From Chitinophagales bacterium (lineage in GTDB: Bacteria; Bacteroidota; Bacteroidia; Chitinophagales; CAIOSU01), in the NCBI GenBank assembly GCA_026003335.1, contig BPHB01000002.1, positions 921,363 through 985,362 on the forward strand: a stretch of DNA of 64,000 bases, read 5' to 3'. This document shows positions 46,196 to 55,044 of the stretch, in pieces (positions within the stretch are counted from its first letter, which is position 1; every line of letters begins with the position of its first letter). The translations under genes and the position numbers were made by a program. The notes below the pieces were generated by a model. The model was not told the origin of the DNA. It searched no databases and worked only from the letters and a program-made list of their open reading frames with translations.

Positions 46196-47957
46196 ACATT
46201 TTTCTGTCGGCAATCTTTTTGCCAATCAGCTCAGAATCAGATCCCAGAGCTTTAGCTTTCTGCCAGTAGGCTACGGCTTTATCCGTTTGTCCCAGCTTAA
46301 AGAGAATATCTCCGTAGTGTTCCAGGATGACCGGATTTTGATCGCCTCCATTATGGAGGGCCTTTTCCATCCATTGCCGGGCTTCTTCATATCTGCCCAT
46401 TTTATAGAGTATCCAGGCGTAGGTGTCTTCAAATGAAGGGTTATCGGGCACGAGCTTATTGGATTTTTCGGACATCTTAAGCGCCTCTTCCAGCTTTTCG
46501 CCCCGCAGGGACAGATAGTAGCTATAGTTGTTGAGTGTGTAGGCGTTGTCCGGATCCAGTTGCAAAGATTTTTCATAGGCGCTGTCCGAGCGGGCATAGT
46601 TGCCGAGATTGTTATATACTTCACCGAGGGTGGAAAGCATCTGTGCCTTCAGAAGGGGATTATTCACCACAATGGCTTCCCCGGTGGTAAGGACATCTGC
46701 TGCTTCGGCATATTTCTTCAGACTGTTTTTTGCAATACCGTTAAAAAGATACACCGCAGGCTGATTGGGAAACAATTCCATTGCAGATTCGGTCATTTTT
46801 TCCAGCTCGGCATAATTCTTTAAATCAGAATAAATAAAGAATATCTGTTGCCATACTTCATACACACTGCTGTCAAGTTCCAAAGCCTGTAAATATTGGG
46901 CAAGAGCGTCTTCGTTTTGCTTGTCCTGATACAGGAGGTCCCCATAAATAGCGTGCGCCTTGGCTTCTCCCGGATGGGCTTCAATGAGCAGCTGTGCCAG
47001 CGTGAAAGCTTCTTCTTTCTTTTCCGTATTGCCTGCCATGATCTGCTGCAGGTAAGGTAAAAGAATACGCACTTTCACATCAATATGCAGGGAAGGATTT
47101 GCAAAAGCTTTCTTTAAATATTCGGTTGCTGTAGCCGCATCTCCTTTTATTCGGTACATCTCTGCCAAATAAAGCAGGGCGTTAGGGTTGTTTTTATCTA
47201 TCTGCAGCAGTTCTTCATATACTTTAGCCGCCTTTTCAGATTGATTATTGGTTTCGTAAAGGTCAGCCAGCATTTTGTAGTAACGCGGTTCTCCGGGATA
47301 GGCATTAATGAGTTTTCTTATCTCGGCAGCAGCCTTTTCGAGTTTTCCCATTCTGAGATAGAGTCTCTCTTTCTGAATAATCACATTTTCATCCAGTCCG
47401 ACTTGCTGTTCGTAGGTATCATATATCCGGATGGCTTCTTCGGGCTTGTTGGCTTTTATGAGCATGTACGCCCAGTCAAAATACAGCTCTACCTCGGTGG
47501 GATTCTGTTTTAAAATCTTTTCGTATACTGCAGCGGCCTCCATGTAGAGTCCTTTATAGGACAATACTTCCGCATACAACAATAAATACCACTTGTTGTC
47601 GGGATTTAATCTTACGGCTTCTTTTATGTTTTTAAGTGCCTGATCGTATTCCCCCCTGCGGAAATAAATCACTGCCAATTCGTAATAGGCTCCATCACTC
47701 TGAGGGTCAAACTTCAGGCACTTCTGAAACATCCTTACCGCCTCGTCATAATCTTCAAAAAGCTTAGCCTTAACGCCATCAATAAACGCCTCCTGGGCAG
47801 CCTGCTTATCCACCGACAAGCTGGGCGGACCAGACGACTGTAAAGGCTCTTTAGGCTCTTTAGCCCCTTCTCCCAACTGGCGAGAGGCTGAGCATCCTGT
47901 AAGAAAGGTGAATGTCAGGATACCGCTGAGTAGAAACAGGATGTGTGTGTGTTTCAT
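46188..47957 (-). CDS. Tetratricopeptide-repeat lipoprotein
   Basis: A 589-residue lipoprotein (signal peptide with lipobox TFLTGC, Cys22) containing about 13-14 TPR units from residue 50 to the end, for example AYYELAVIYFRRGEYDQALKNI and AYTLNNYSYYLSLRGEKLEEAL. TPR arrays act as protein-binding scaffolds. It lies between the sugar nucleotidyltransferase (4-base overlap) and DUF4292, a gene order I recognise as common in Bacteroidota. It probably sits at the inner face of the outer membrane; partner unknown. Confidence 0.9.
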   Translation of the reverse strand: MKHTHILFLLSGILTFTFLTGCSASRQLGEGAKEPKEPLQSSGPPSLSVDKQAAQEAFIDGVKAKLFEDYDEAVRMFQKCLKFDPQSDGAYYELAVIYFRRGEYDQALKNIKEAVRLNPDNKWYLLLYAEVLSYKGLYMEAAAVYEKILKQNPTEVELYFDWAYMLIKANKPEEAIRIYDTYEQQVGLDENVIIQKERLYLRMGKLEKAAAEIRKLINAYPGEPRYYKMLADLYETNNQSEKAAKVYEELLQIDKNNPNALLYLAEMYRIKGDAATATEYLKKAFANPSLHIDVKVRILLPYLQQIMAGNTEKKEEAFTLAQLLIEAHPGEAKAHAIYGDLLYQDKQNEDALAQYLQALELDSSVYEVWQQIFFIYSDLKNYAELEKMTESAMELFPNQPAVYLFNGIAKNSLKKYAEAADVLTTGEAIVVNNPLLKAQMLSTLGEVYNNLGNYARSDSAYEKSLQLDPDNAYTLNNYSYYLSLRGEKLEEALKMSEKSNKLVPDNPSFEDTYAWILYKMGRYEEARQWMEKALHNGGDQNPVILEHYGDILFKLGQTDKAVAYWQKAKALGSDSELIGKKIADRKMYE

Positions 47958-48955
47958 TTTACAGTAGTATAATCTCCAATGCTAACATCTTCCATTTTGC
48001 CCTTGCAGTGGACATGGCTGCCTATCATGGAGTTGGTAATGATTTTGTCTTCCACCACGGTATGGTTCTGGATGATGCTGTTGCTGATTACCGAATTCCG
48101 AACCCGTGAATGGTCGCCAATGGAAACGTAAGGCCCGATAACTGAATTTTGGATGTGCACATTGCGTCCGATATAGCAGGGTGGTTTAATAACTGAATCT
48201 TCAGATACTAAGTTGTCGGCAAGCAAATTTTCATGTTTGTGCAGCTCAAGCACGCGCTGATGGGTGAATACCGTAGCGTCCTTATTGCCACAGTCCAGCC
48301 ACTCTTCCACTTTTCCGGGTTTGAATTTTACTCCTTTGTTTTTCATGTGCTCCAGCGCGCTGGTTAGTTGATATTCTCCTTTGTCTTTTATGTCATGCTC
48401 TATGAGAAACTGCAGTTCCCGTTTCAGGTACGCTCCATCCCGGAAATAATAAATACCGATAATAGCCAGATCAGAAATAAACTGCTCGGGCTTTTCCACA
48501 AATCCGTTAATGTATCCTTCCGGGCTGAGCTGCACTACTCCGAATGAAGAGGGATTGTCCACTTTATGTACCCAGATCACTCCTTCTTCGTCCGGATTAA
48601 TTTTGAAGTTAGCCCGGAACAAGGTATCGGCAAATGCCACAATGAGGTTGCCGGAAAGGGATTCTGACGCACAGAGAATGGCATGAGCCGTACCCAAAGG
48701 CTCATCCTGATAGTAAAGGGTGCCCTTCGCCCCCAGTTTCCGGGCAATGCCAACCAGCTGTTTTTCTACTTGGCTTCCAAAATCACCGATGACGAAAGCA
48801 ATTTCCTCAATGCGGGCTTCGCTCATGCGGCTGATATCTTCAACCAGCCACTGCACGATAGGTTTTCCCGCCAGAGGAATGAGGGGCTTAGGAATAGTCA
48901 GGGTATGGGGGCGCATCCGTTTACCCATGCCCGCCATTGGTACAATGATCTTCAT
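47954..48955 (-). CDS. Sugar-phosphate nucleotidyltransferase with C-terminal beta-helix
   Basis: A 333-residue protein. Residues 1-235 are the nucleotidyltransferase fold with IVPMAGMGKRMRPHTLTIPKPLIPLAGKPI (nucleotide-binding G-x-G-x-R loop and Lys) and YYQDEPLGTAHAI; residues 245-333 are a left-handed beta-helix of hexapeptide repeats (VHIQNSVIGPYVSIGDHSRV). Such enzymes make NDP-sugars from sugar-1-phosphates (glucose-, mannose- or GlcNAc-1-P type). The specificity cannot be fixed from sequence. It lies between dut and the TPR lipoprotein gene and overlaps the latter by 4 bases. Confidence 0.88.
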   Translation of the reverse strand: MKIIVPMAGMGKRMRPHTLTIPKPLIPLAGKPIVQWLVEDISRMSEARIEEIAFVIGDFGSQVEKQLVGIARKLGAKGTLYYQDEPLGTAHAILCASESLSGNLIVAFADTLFRANFKINPDEEGVIWVHKVDNPSSFGVVQLSPEGYINGFVEKPEQFISDLAIIGIYYFRDGAYLKRELQFLIEHDIKDKGEYQLTSALEHMKNKGVKFKPGKVEEWLDCGNKDATVFTHQRVLELHKHENLLADNLVSEDSVIKPPCYIGRNVHIQNSVIGPYVSIGDHSRVRNSVISNSIIQNHTVVEDKIITNSMIGSHVHCKGKMEDVSIGDYTTVK

Positions 48956-49025
48956 GCATTCCGATTTCTTAAATGTTGTCTTAGTGCTGTCTTTATTAAT
49001 AAATTCTTACCAGTCCATTGCAGGT

Positions 49026-49469
49026 TTATTGTACTCCGGTATGGCCAAAACCACCGGTTCCTCTTTCGGTGGGTGCAAGCTCTTGTGTCTCGGCAAACTG
49101 CGCTTTTTCGCATCGGGCGAAAACAAGTTGTGCAATTCTGTCTCCTGAATGAATCGTAAACTCTTCATGAGAAAGGTTAATCAGAATGACCTTCACCTCG
49201 CCCCGGTAGTCCGCATCAATGGTGCCGGGTGCATTGAGCACAGTGATTCCGCTGCCGGCAGCCAGGCCGCTGCGCGGTCGCACCTGCCCTTCATAGCCCT
49301 GCGGCATCTCCAGAAACAACCCTGTGGGGACCACCGCCCTTTCCATAGGTTTCAGCACAACCGTTTGGCCTTCGGGCAAATAAGCCCGCAGGTCAACACC
49401 TGCCGAGCCAGATGTTTTGTATTCCGGCAACGGATTGTCAGACTTATTGATAACCTTTACCACCATCAT
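49026..49469 (-). CDS. dut: Deoxyuridine 5'-triphosphate nucleotidohydrolase (dUTPase)
   Basis: A 147-residue trimeric dUTPase that hydrolyses dUTP to dUMP, keeping uracil out of DNA and feeding dTMP synthesis. All five motifs are present: [50 protein letters not shown] and the C-terminal [10 protein letters not shown]. The frame opens six codons earlier, but a TATCTTTG -7 element at 49473-49480 lies between that point and the ATG at 49467-49469, so the later ATG (or the next one) is preferred. Located in the envelope operon, a position frequent in Bacteroidota. Confidence 0.94.
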   Translation of the reverse strand: MMVVKVINKSDNPLPEYKTSGSAGVDLRAYLPEGQTVVLKPMERAVVPTGLFLEMPQGYEGQVRPRSGLAAGSGITVLNAPGTIDADYRGEVKVILINLSHEEFTIHSGDRIAQLVFARCEKAQFAETQELAPTERGTGGFGHTGVQ

Positions 49470-49472
49470 TGA

Positions 49473-49480
49473 CAAAGATA
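49473..49480 (-). promoter_or_regulatory. Candidate -7 element for dut and downstream envelope operon
   Basis: Minus strand TATCTTTG, only 3 bases before the preferred dut ATG, so transcripts would be leaderless or nearly so. No -33 TTTG at standard spacing. Confidence 0.4.
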
Positions 49481-49515
49481 CAATCAAGTTTATAGTCGTG
49501 CCGAGCTATCGGATT

Positions 49516-50172
49516 TCAAAAACCCTTTAACCGGTAATATATGATTTTGATATACTCGTTATTAACAAATATTAAGCCTTCTTCTTTCTCCCACCAGCGG
49601 TTTTCATCATACACCGAACTGGGTGCGCCCCGGATTATCAGATGAATACCCGTATTCTGAAACACCTTCCGAAACGTATTGCGCATGCGCCTGGTATGAA
49701 ATAATGAAGATACTATAATCGCTTTTTTTACATTGTGCTCCCGGCAATAGTGAAGGATATGCTCTGCCTCTTCGCGGGTGCTTGTACCCAAGCACAGCAG
49801 TTCGGCATCTTCAGCCGCCACACCGCTTGCAAGAAGATGCATCCACGTAAGCTCACTTTCCGCATAATCAATGCCGGCTATTTTAAACAAAGTGGGTACG
49901 TTTTCGCCCGTACAGATTATCTTCTCTGCATAGCCGCTTTTATAAAGTCTGATTGCTTCATTACCACGATCCCACGGATCTCCGGACAATATAAACAGGG
50001 CAGGAGCATGCTCCAGAGGGTCTTCACAAATCAGGTAATTGCCCGCGGCACGGAGTATAGGATACCGTATTGCCCAAAAAAGAATAGCTGTAAGTAGTAC
50101 CCCCGCGCCTGTCCATAAAATGGCGTACAGAAGCTTCTTCATCAACCAGAAGACCTTTTTGCGTTGACCCAT
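49516..50172 (-). CDS. DUF218 (SanA/YdcF/ElyC-like) membrane protein
   Basis: A 218-residue protein with one N-terminal membrane helix (LLYAILWTGAGVLLTAILFWAI) and a DUF218 domain: PALFILSGDPWDRGNEAIRLY, GYAEKIICTGENVP, LGTSTREEAEHIL and IIVSSLFHTRRMRNTF. Members such as SanA, YdcF and ElyC affect envelope integrity and undecaprenyl-phosphate handling in E. coli, but no catalytic reaction is established. The ATG at 50140-50142 (ten codons in) is a good alternative start. It is 46 bases upstream of dut and divergent from the GT2 gene. Confidence 0.82.
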   Translation of the reverse strand: MGQRKKVFWLMKKLLYAILWTGAGVLLTAILFWAIRYPILRAAGNYLICEDPLEHAPALFILSGDPWDRGNEAIRLYKSGYAEKIICTGENVPTLFKIAGIDYAESELTWMHLLASGVAAEDAELLCLGTSTREEAEHILHYCREHNVKKAIIVSSLFHTRRMRNTFRKVFQNTGIHLIIRGAPSSVYDENRWWEKEEGLIFVNNEYIKIIYYRLKGF

Positions 50173-50212
50173 CTCATATCCCGGTTTTGAGCCTGCCGAT
50201 ATTATTCTCGCC

Positions 50213-50220
50213 TATATTTG
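50213..50220 (+). promoter_or_regulatory. Promoter of the GT2-GT-C-like module
   Basis: TATATTTG, with TTTG at 50186-50189 (23-base spacing), lies 8 bases before the ATG at 50229. It argues for that ATG rather than the upstream TTG at 50187 as the GT2 start. Confidence 0.5.
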
Positions 50221-50228
50221 CCGCGCTC

Positions 50229-50954
50229 ATGTCTTCGCACTCCCTGGATATTATCCTGCCCTGCTATAATCCAAGCCCTCGCTGGGTGCAGCAGGTGGCA
50301 GATGCCTATACAAAAGTATGCAATGCCCTGCCGGATACAAAAGTGCAGCTGATTATTGTCAATGACGGCTCGGATAAAGACCTTGCCCCTGACTTTGATT
50401 TGCTGAGGAAAATGGTTCCGCATCTGATTATAGAAAGCTACCCGGTCAACCGGGGTAAAGGATTTGCCTTGCGCAGAGGCGTTGCAATGAGTACCGGTGA
50501 GCTGATCATTTATACGGATATTGATTTCCCTTATAAGGAAGAAGGTCTTATTCATCTTTACCATGCACTGGCAGACGGAAAATTTGACGTAGCCTTGGCT
50601 GTGCGCAATGCGCATTACTACCGGCAAGTGCCTTTTATGCGGAAAATCATGTCCAGAGTGTTGAAAGCCATTATCCGGCAAACGCTGCGGTTACCTACCA
50701 GTGATACGCAGGCCGGATTAAAGGGATTTAATCTGCGTGGGAAAGATGTATTTCTGCAAACCACAATTCATCGCTATCTTTTTGACCTTGAGTTTATTTG
50801 TCTCGTTACGGAATCAAAGCTGAATGTAGTATGCGTTCCGGTGGAGCTGAAAAGCCAGGTGCATTTTACGCGCATGAATATGAAAATTGCCTTACGGGAA
50901 TCGCTGAACCTGATTAAGATCATTTTCAGGCGAGGACGATTTTTCCCAGCATGA
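50229..50954 (+). CDS. Family 2 glycosyltransferase (polyprenyl-phosphate sugar synthase type)
   Basis: A 241-residue GT2 enzyme: LDIILPCYNPSPRW start, IIVNDGSDKD nucleotide-binding motif, NRGKGFALRRG, IYTDIDFPY as the DxD-like metal site, and SDTQAGLKGFN, typical of dolichyl/undecaprenyl-phosphate mannosyl- or glucosyltransferases (DPM1/GtrB-like). It lacks C-terminal membrane helices. The product would be a lipid-linked monosaccharide used as donor by GT-C enzymes; the next gene overlaps it by 4 bases (ATGA) and encodes such a candidate. Donor sugar unknown. Confidence 0.86.
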   Translation: MSSHSLDIILPCYNPSPRWVQQVADAYTKVCNALPDTKVQLIIVNDGSDKDLAPDFDLLRKMVPHLIIESYPVNRGKGFALRRGVAMSTGELIIYTDIDFPYKEEGLIHLYHALADGKFDVALAVRNAHYYRQVPFMRKIMSRVLKAIIRQTLRLPTSDTQAGLKGFNLRGKDVFLQTTIHRYLFDLEFICLVTESKLNVVCVPVELKSQVHFTRMNMKIALRESLNLIKIIFRRGRFFPA

Positions 50955-52606
50955 ACCTGACAACCACCATTAATCTGAAAAAGCCCGCAGGAAATATTTT
51001 GCTGCTGCTTACCTGCTGGGCATTCTCGCTGCTCATATATGCGGGACACTCCCATGCCCGCTTCCTGGATTATCTGGACCGATGGGCCTTTTTTTATGCA
51101 CAATATGGCTTCAAAGGTATTTTGGATGAATACCAGAATGTTTCCCTGCTCTATGTTTATCATTTTTTTCAATATCTGCTCTTTAGGCTTGCCGGCTTCC
51201 ATGGCGTGGTGTGGAATGCGGTTTTTACTCTGCTGCACGCACTGAATGCGTTGATGGCTGCACGGTTGTTTTCCTTTTATGGACAAAAGCTTTACCCTGG
51301 AAATGCGCTTGTTGGGGCATGGCTGGTAGCTGCACTGGTTGTCATAAGTCCTTATCAGACCGAAGTGCTTGCCTGGGGTCCCACCATCCACTATCTGCTC
51401 ACTGGATTTCTTGTGCTCTTAGCTGTGGAGATGACACTACGCTTTGCAGTCACCGGCAAAATGCGGTTTGCCGCACTGAGTGCCTACGCTTTTTTTATCG
51501 GTTTGTTTACGCATGAAATGATGCTCATGCTGCCTCTATTATTGTTTATCGTTCTGACGGTCAGCCCTAGAATACTACAGATGCCTGAACGCTGGTGGCT
51601 GCTTTATACACGCCTGGGCAGCCTGCTTATTCTACCAGTAATCATATTTTTTGTATCAAATAAATACCTCCTGGGGAAGTGGATTGGGCATTATGGTGCA
51701 TCAACACATTTGCACTTTTCTGTTTCAGGCATGGGCAGTTCTGCTTTGAAATATGTTGCAAAATATCTTACGCTTGCCTCCTGCTGGCCTGAGGAGCTGA
51801 AAAATCCGTTTTATCAATTCCTTGATACTACAAGGGCCGGATATTTGTTTGCCGCATTTTGCATGATTCTCTTTGCAATTATTATGCTCCGTTTATTGTG
51901 GCCAAAAGTGCAGCTGATGCTGCTTTTCTTTCTGCTGTTCCTTAGCTCACTGCTTCCGGTGCTGAACTTATACTTTCCTTACTGGATACCTATCATGGGT
52001 GACAGGCTGGGCTATGTGGCATCCCTGTTTTTTTCACCGTTCCTGGTTACGCTTTTATTTCTCCTTCCCCGATTTGTGCGTTGGATTCTTGTAGTTCTTT
52101 TCTACGCTGCTGCAGGCTGTTGTCTGCACACCCATGTGTATGCGTGGAAAAAAGCCGGAGCCATAGCTACAGCGCTGGAGCAAAATTTTCCGTACACGGA
52201 AGCTTCTGCAATATTCATTCTTGCTTTGCCTGAAAATTATAAAGGGGCTCCCATGTATCGTCTTACGGAAGAAAAAACCCAACCGCTGGCTGAAAATATT
52301 AAAAAACGCACAGGCAAAGATTTAAACGGAGTGGTTTATGAGGTTGTAAAATACAATATGATGGCCCCCGATGATTCCGTATCCGTGGAGATAGTGAATG
52401 ATTCAACCCTAAAGGTAACTCTGAGCGCCTGGGGGCGTTGGTTCTGGCGCTACAATGCAGGCGCATCAGATTATGATACGGACGAATATTCTGTAGATGT
52501 AGATGACCTGGCTCATTCGTATACGATCCGCTTTAAAAATAAAAAGCCAGATGCTCTTTATATTTACCAAACCGGAAACACCTGGCGCAAGGTAACCGGA
52601 TTCTGA
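50951..52606 (+). CDS. Multi-spanning membrane protein, GT-C-like, with C-terminal soluble domain (copy 1)
   Basis: A 551-residue protein I do not recognise as a named family. Residues 15-400 contain about 11 hydrophobic helices; the first external loop holds acidic residues (FLDYLDRW), and a later loop has VISPYQTEVLAWGPTIHYL, similar in style to GT-C glycosyltransferases. Residues about 415-551 form a soluble beta-rich domain (EVVKYNMMAPDDSV, LSAWGRWFWRYNAG, YIYQTGNTWRKV). The following gene is a full-length paralogue. Start overlaps the GT2 stop, so a lipid-linked sugar donor from GT2 may be its substrate. That is inference from context. Confidence 0.72.
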   Translation: MNLTTTINLKKPAGNILLLLTCWAFSLLIYAGHSHARFLDYLDRWAFFYAQYGFKGILDEYQNVSLLYVYHFFQYLLFRLAGFHGVVWNAVFTLLHALNALMAARLFSFYGQKLYPGNALVGAWLVAALVVISPYQTEVLAWGPTIHYLLTGFLVLLAVEMTLRFAVTGKMRFAALSAYAFFIGLFTHEMMLMLPLLLFIVLTVSPRILQMPERWWLLYTRLGSLLILPVIIFFVSNKYLLGKWIGHYGASTHLHFSVSGMGSSALKYVAKYLTLASCWPEELKNPFYQFLDTTRAGYLFAAFCMILFAIIMLRLLWPKVQLMLLFFLLFLSSLLPVLNLYFPYWIPIMGDRLGYVASLFFSPFLVTLLFLLPRFVRWILVVLFYAAAGCCLHTHVYAWKKAGAIATALEQNFPYTEASAIFILALPENYKGAPMYRLTEEKTQPLAENIKKRTGKDLNGVVYEVVKYNMMAPDDSVSVEIVNDSTLKVTLSAWGRWFWRYNAGASDYDTDEYSVDVDDLAHSYTIRFKNKKPDALYIYQTGNTWRKVTGF

Positions 52607-52716
52607 TAATTCCTCTATGAAGCTGCCCATTACTGTACTGCACCTTTATCCTTTCAGGCCTGGTAGGCCAGAAATATGCTGGTTCACCTTTGCATAGTAT
52701 CTGCCCTGTGAGGTTG

Positions 52717-54330
52717 ATGGCAAACATCTTTCTGTTAATTCTATGCTGGGGCATTACCGTTCTTTTCTATGCAGATACCGGTGGTGGCGGACTGGTTACA
52801 GATGCTCTTGGTTGGTTCATGCAATATGAAAAGATGGGGTGGCAGGGGCTGGTTTACTCGTTTGACGACAAAGCGTTGCACCATGTGTATCATCTTGTTT
52901 TTTTTTCGCTTTACAAGCTTATGGCATTTCATGCCAGCGGCTGGATGCTGGTGATGACATTTCTCCATGCCCTCAATGGGCTTGCGTTGTATCATGTATG
53001 TGCTGTTCTGTTTCGTCCGTTGTTGCCGGCTGGTTTTCGTTTAGCCGCCCTTGCCGGAAGTATCCTGTTTCTGGTATCACCCTACCAGACTGAAGCCGTG
53101 GTATGGAATGCGTGCATACATTATCTGATAGCTACTGCTCTGTTACTTACCTCATTGTATGCGGCACTTCAATTTTTAAGAAGGCCTCTCAAGAGGTATC
53201 TCCTTATTTTTTATCTATGTTTTCTGCTGAGCCTGTTTACTCTTGAAATTGCGTTCGCCCTGCCGTTGATGCTTGTGTTCTTAATTCTGCTGAAGCCTTT
53301 CCCTCAACTAAACGCCCTAAGCCGGAGCAAAGCCTGTATGCTGCTCATTGTGCCTCTGCTGATGTTCCTGGCCGGTTATTTTATACTTAACCAGATTTTC
53401 CTTGGTGCATGGGTCGGACACTACGGAGCAGATACGCATCTGAATTTTTCTCCTCAACTGCTGAGTTCAAACTTTGGAAAGTATCTGGCTAAATATCTCT
53501 TACTGATACAGTTTTTCCCATATGATATCCGGCAGCACATCTATACCATTCTTGAAAAGTACTGGTGGTTGCTGTTTTTAATATCGTTGGGAATATTCAT
53601 GATGATATTTTTCAAACCTTCCTGCCCTGCTTCCGGGAAAGCACTCACTGCCTGGCTGGTATTGTTCGCCATTGGTCTCAGCCCTGTTCTTAACCTGTAT
53701 TTCACAGACGTTGTTCTTATAGAGGGTGATCGGCTAGGGTATTTTGCCTCTGCCTTTTTTTACCCGTTCATCGTCCTGTGTGTATGGACATTTCTGCCCA
53801 GGATAAAATATGTTTTGCTGCTGCTGGTGGTTGGTGTCTCCGCGTGGTGTTTGAACCGAAACACTTCCAGCTGGGCGCATGGGGCAAAAATTACTTCTTC
53901 ACTGACGGAGTCATTCCGTTGGTATAACGCTCCACATATTTATATACTCAACCTTCCGGATAATTTTAATGGGGCATACATGTTTCGTTCCTTTGACGGG
54001 ACCAGTGCCCTCGCTGAGCATTTACTGCTGAAAAAGAGAAAAGACCTGCGCGGCAAGATAACTGAGATAGTTAATTATAATATGGTGACCCCTTTTGATT
54101 CGGTTAGGGCTGAGGCGCTTTCTGAAAAGGCACTCAGAGTGGAATTGGCTCAGTGGGGCAACTGGTTCTGGAGAAATGGTATTGGAGCTACCGCTTACAG
54201 GGGTAATGGTTTTGAGTTTATCCCTGACGAGTGGCTGCATGCTTATACACTTGAGTTTGACAGTGTGCCGGATAGTGACATCCGGATTATCTACCAATGC
54301 GGGGCTGCATGGCGCGAGTTCAGGCGTTGA
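52717..54330 (+). CDS. Multi-spanning membrane protein, GT-C-like, with C-terminal soluble domain (copy 2)
   Basis: A 537-residue paralogue of the preceding protein, taken from the ATG at 52717 (a TTG at 52690 would add nine residues). Matching landmarks include FLHALNGLALYHV, LVSPYQTEAVVWNACIHYL, GAWVGHYGADTHLNFSPQ, LSPVLNLYF-GDRLGYFAS and, in the C-terminal domain, IVNYNMVTPFDSV, LAQWGNWFWRNGIGA and YQCGAAWREF. The tandem copies share full-length order but are clearly diverged, so the duplication is old. The 3' end stops 5 bases from convergent recO. Confidence 0.72.
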   Translation: MANIFLLILCWGITVLFYADTGGGGLVTDALGWFMQYEKMGWQGLVYSFDDKALHHVYHLVFFSLYKLMAFHASGWMLVMTFLHALNGLALYHVCAVLFRPLLPAGFRLAALAGSILFLVSPYQTEAVVWNACIHYLIATALLLTSLYAALQFLRRPLKRYLLIFYLCFLLSLFTLEIAFALPLMLVFLILLKPFPQLNALSRSKACMLLIVPLLMFLAGYFILNQIFLGAWVGHYGADTHLNFSPQLLSSNFGKYLAKYLLLIQFFPYDIRQHIYTILEKYWWLLFLISLGIFMMIFFKPSCPASGKALTAWLVLFAIGLSPVLNLYFTDVVLIEGDRLGYFASAFFYPFIVLCVWTFLPRIKYVLLLLVVGVSAWCLNRNTSSWAHGAKITSSLTESFRWYNAPHIYILNLPDNFNGAYMFRSFDGTSALAEHLLLKKRKDLRGKITEIVNYNMVTPFDSVRAEALSEKALRVELAQWGNWFWRNGIGATAYRGNGFEFIPDEWLHAYTLEFDSVPDSDIRIIYQCGAAWREFRR

Positions 54331-54335
54331 ACAAA

Positions 54336-55043
54336 TTATCTTGCCGCTAGCACTTCACTGAGCACACGATGCGACCGTACAGTGCCAAAGCCGGGGATAT
54401 GGAGCCGGTAAAACTCCAGCAGCTTGTCCAGCAGCAGGGAGCGCTCGGTTGAAGATAGTGCTACCTTTTCTGCTTGCATAATCTCTCTCAACTTTGCACA
54501 TAGCTCAGGAGACATCACATGCCGATGCTCAGGTAACTTCATTGTAAAACTTCCTTCCCTCAAATCAAAAAAGTACTCTCCCTGCGGCATACTGCCGGGA
54601 TAAAAACCCAGATACTGCGTCAGCTCCATCATAAAGCGGAAGTGAAAGCACATATCTGCAGGAGCGGTGTCCAGGCTTATCAACCGGCTCTCAAGGAAAT
54701 TATACAACAGGGCATTAGGCTCTTCTTCCTTGATAGCTGCATGCATAACCTCCAGCAGGAATAGCATAATGGCGCCCTTGCGCATATCGCTGCGCAAGCT
54801 GCCGTAAACATGGTGCAGACTGCATTCCTTTACAAAAGCCAGACCTCTGCTTTCACGATGATACACTTCCATACTCAGAATATTACCCGGCTGGAATAGT
54901 ACCGCCCTTTTACTTTTCCCTGCCCGCGCTCCCTTCACGATATAAGACTGCAGACCAAAGACGCTGGTATATGTTTTTGTAATCAGACTAGTCTCTGAAT
55001 ATTTAATGGCAGAGAGAACGATGCCCCGTGTTTTGGCGAGCAC
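54336..55043 (-). CDS. recO: DNA repair protein RecO
   Basis: A 235-residue RecO, which with RecF/RecR displaces SSB and loads RecA. The N-terminal OB fold (TRGIVLSAIKYSETSLITKTYTS) and the helical C-terminal part (YLGFYPG) match the family. The usual zinc-finger cysteines of some RecO proteins are not obvious, as in many Bacteroidota versions. It starts 1 base after the porZ stop, so the two genes are coupled; porZ-recO adjacency is common in the phylum. Confidence 0.9.
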   Translation of the reverse strand: MLAKTRGIVLSAIKYSETSLITKTYTSVFGLQSYIVKGARAGKSKRAVLFQPGNILSMEVYHRESRGLAFVKECSLHHVYGSLRSDMRKGAIMLFLLEVMHAAIKEEEPNALLYNFLESRLISLDTAPADMCFHFRFMMELTQYLGFYPGSMPQGEYFFDLREGSFTMKLPEHRHVMSPELCAKLREIMQAEKVALSSTERSLLLDKLLEFYRLHIPGFGTVRSHRVLSEVLAAR

Positions 55044-55044
55044 T

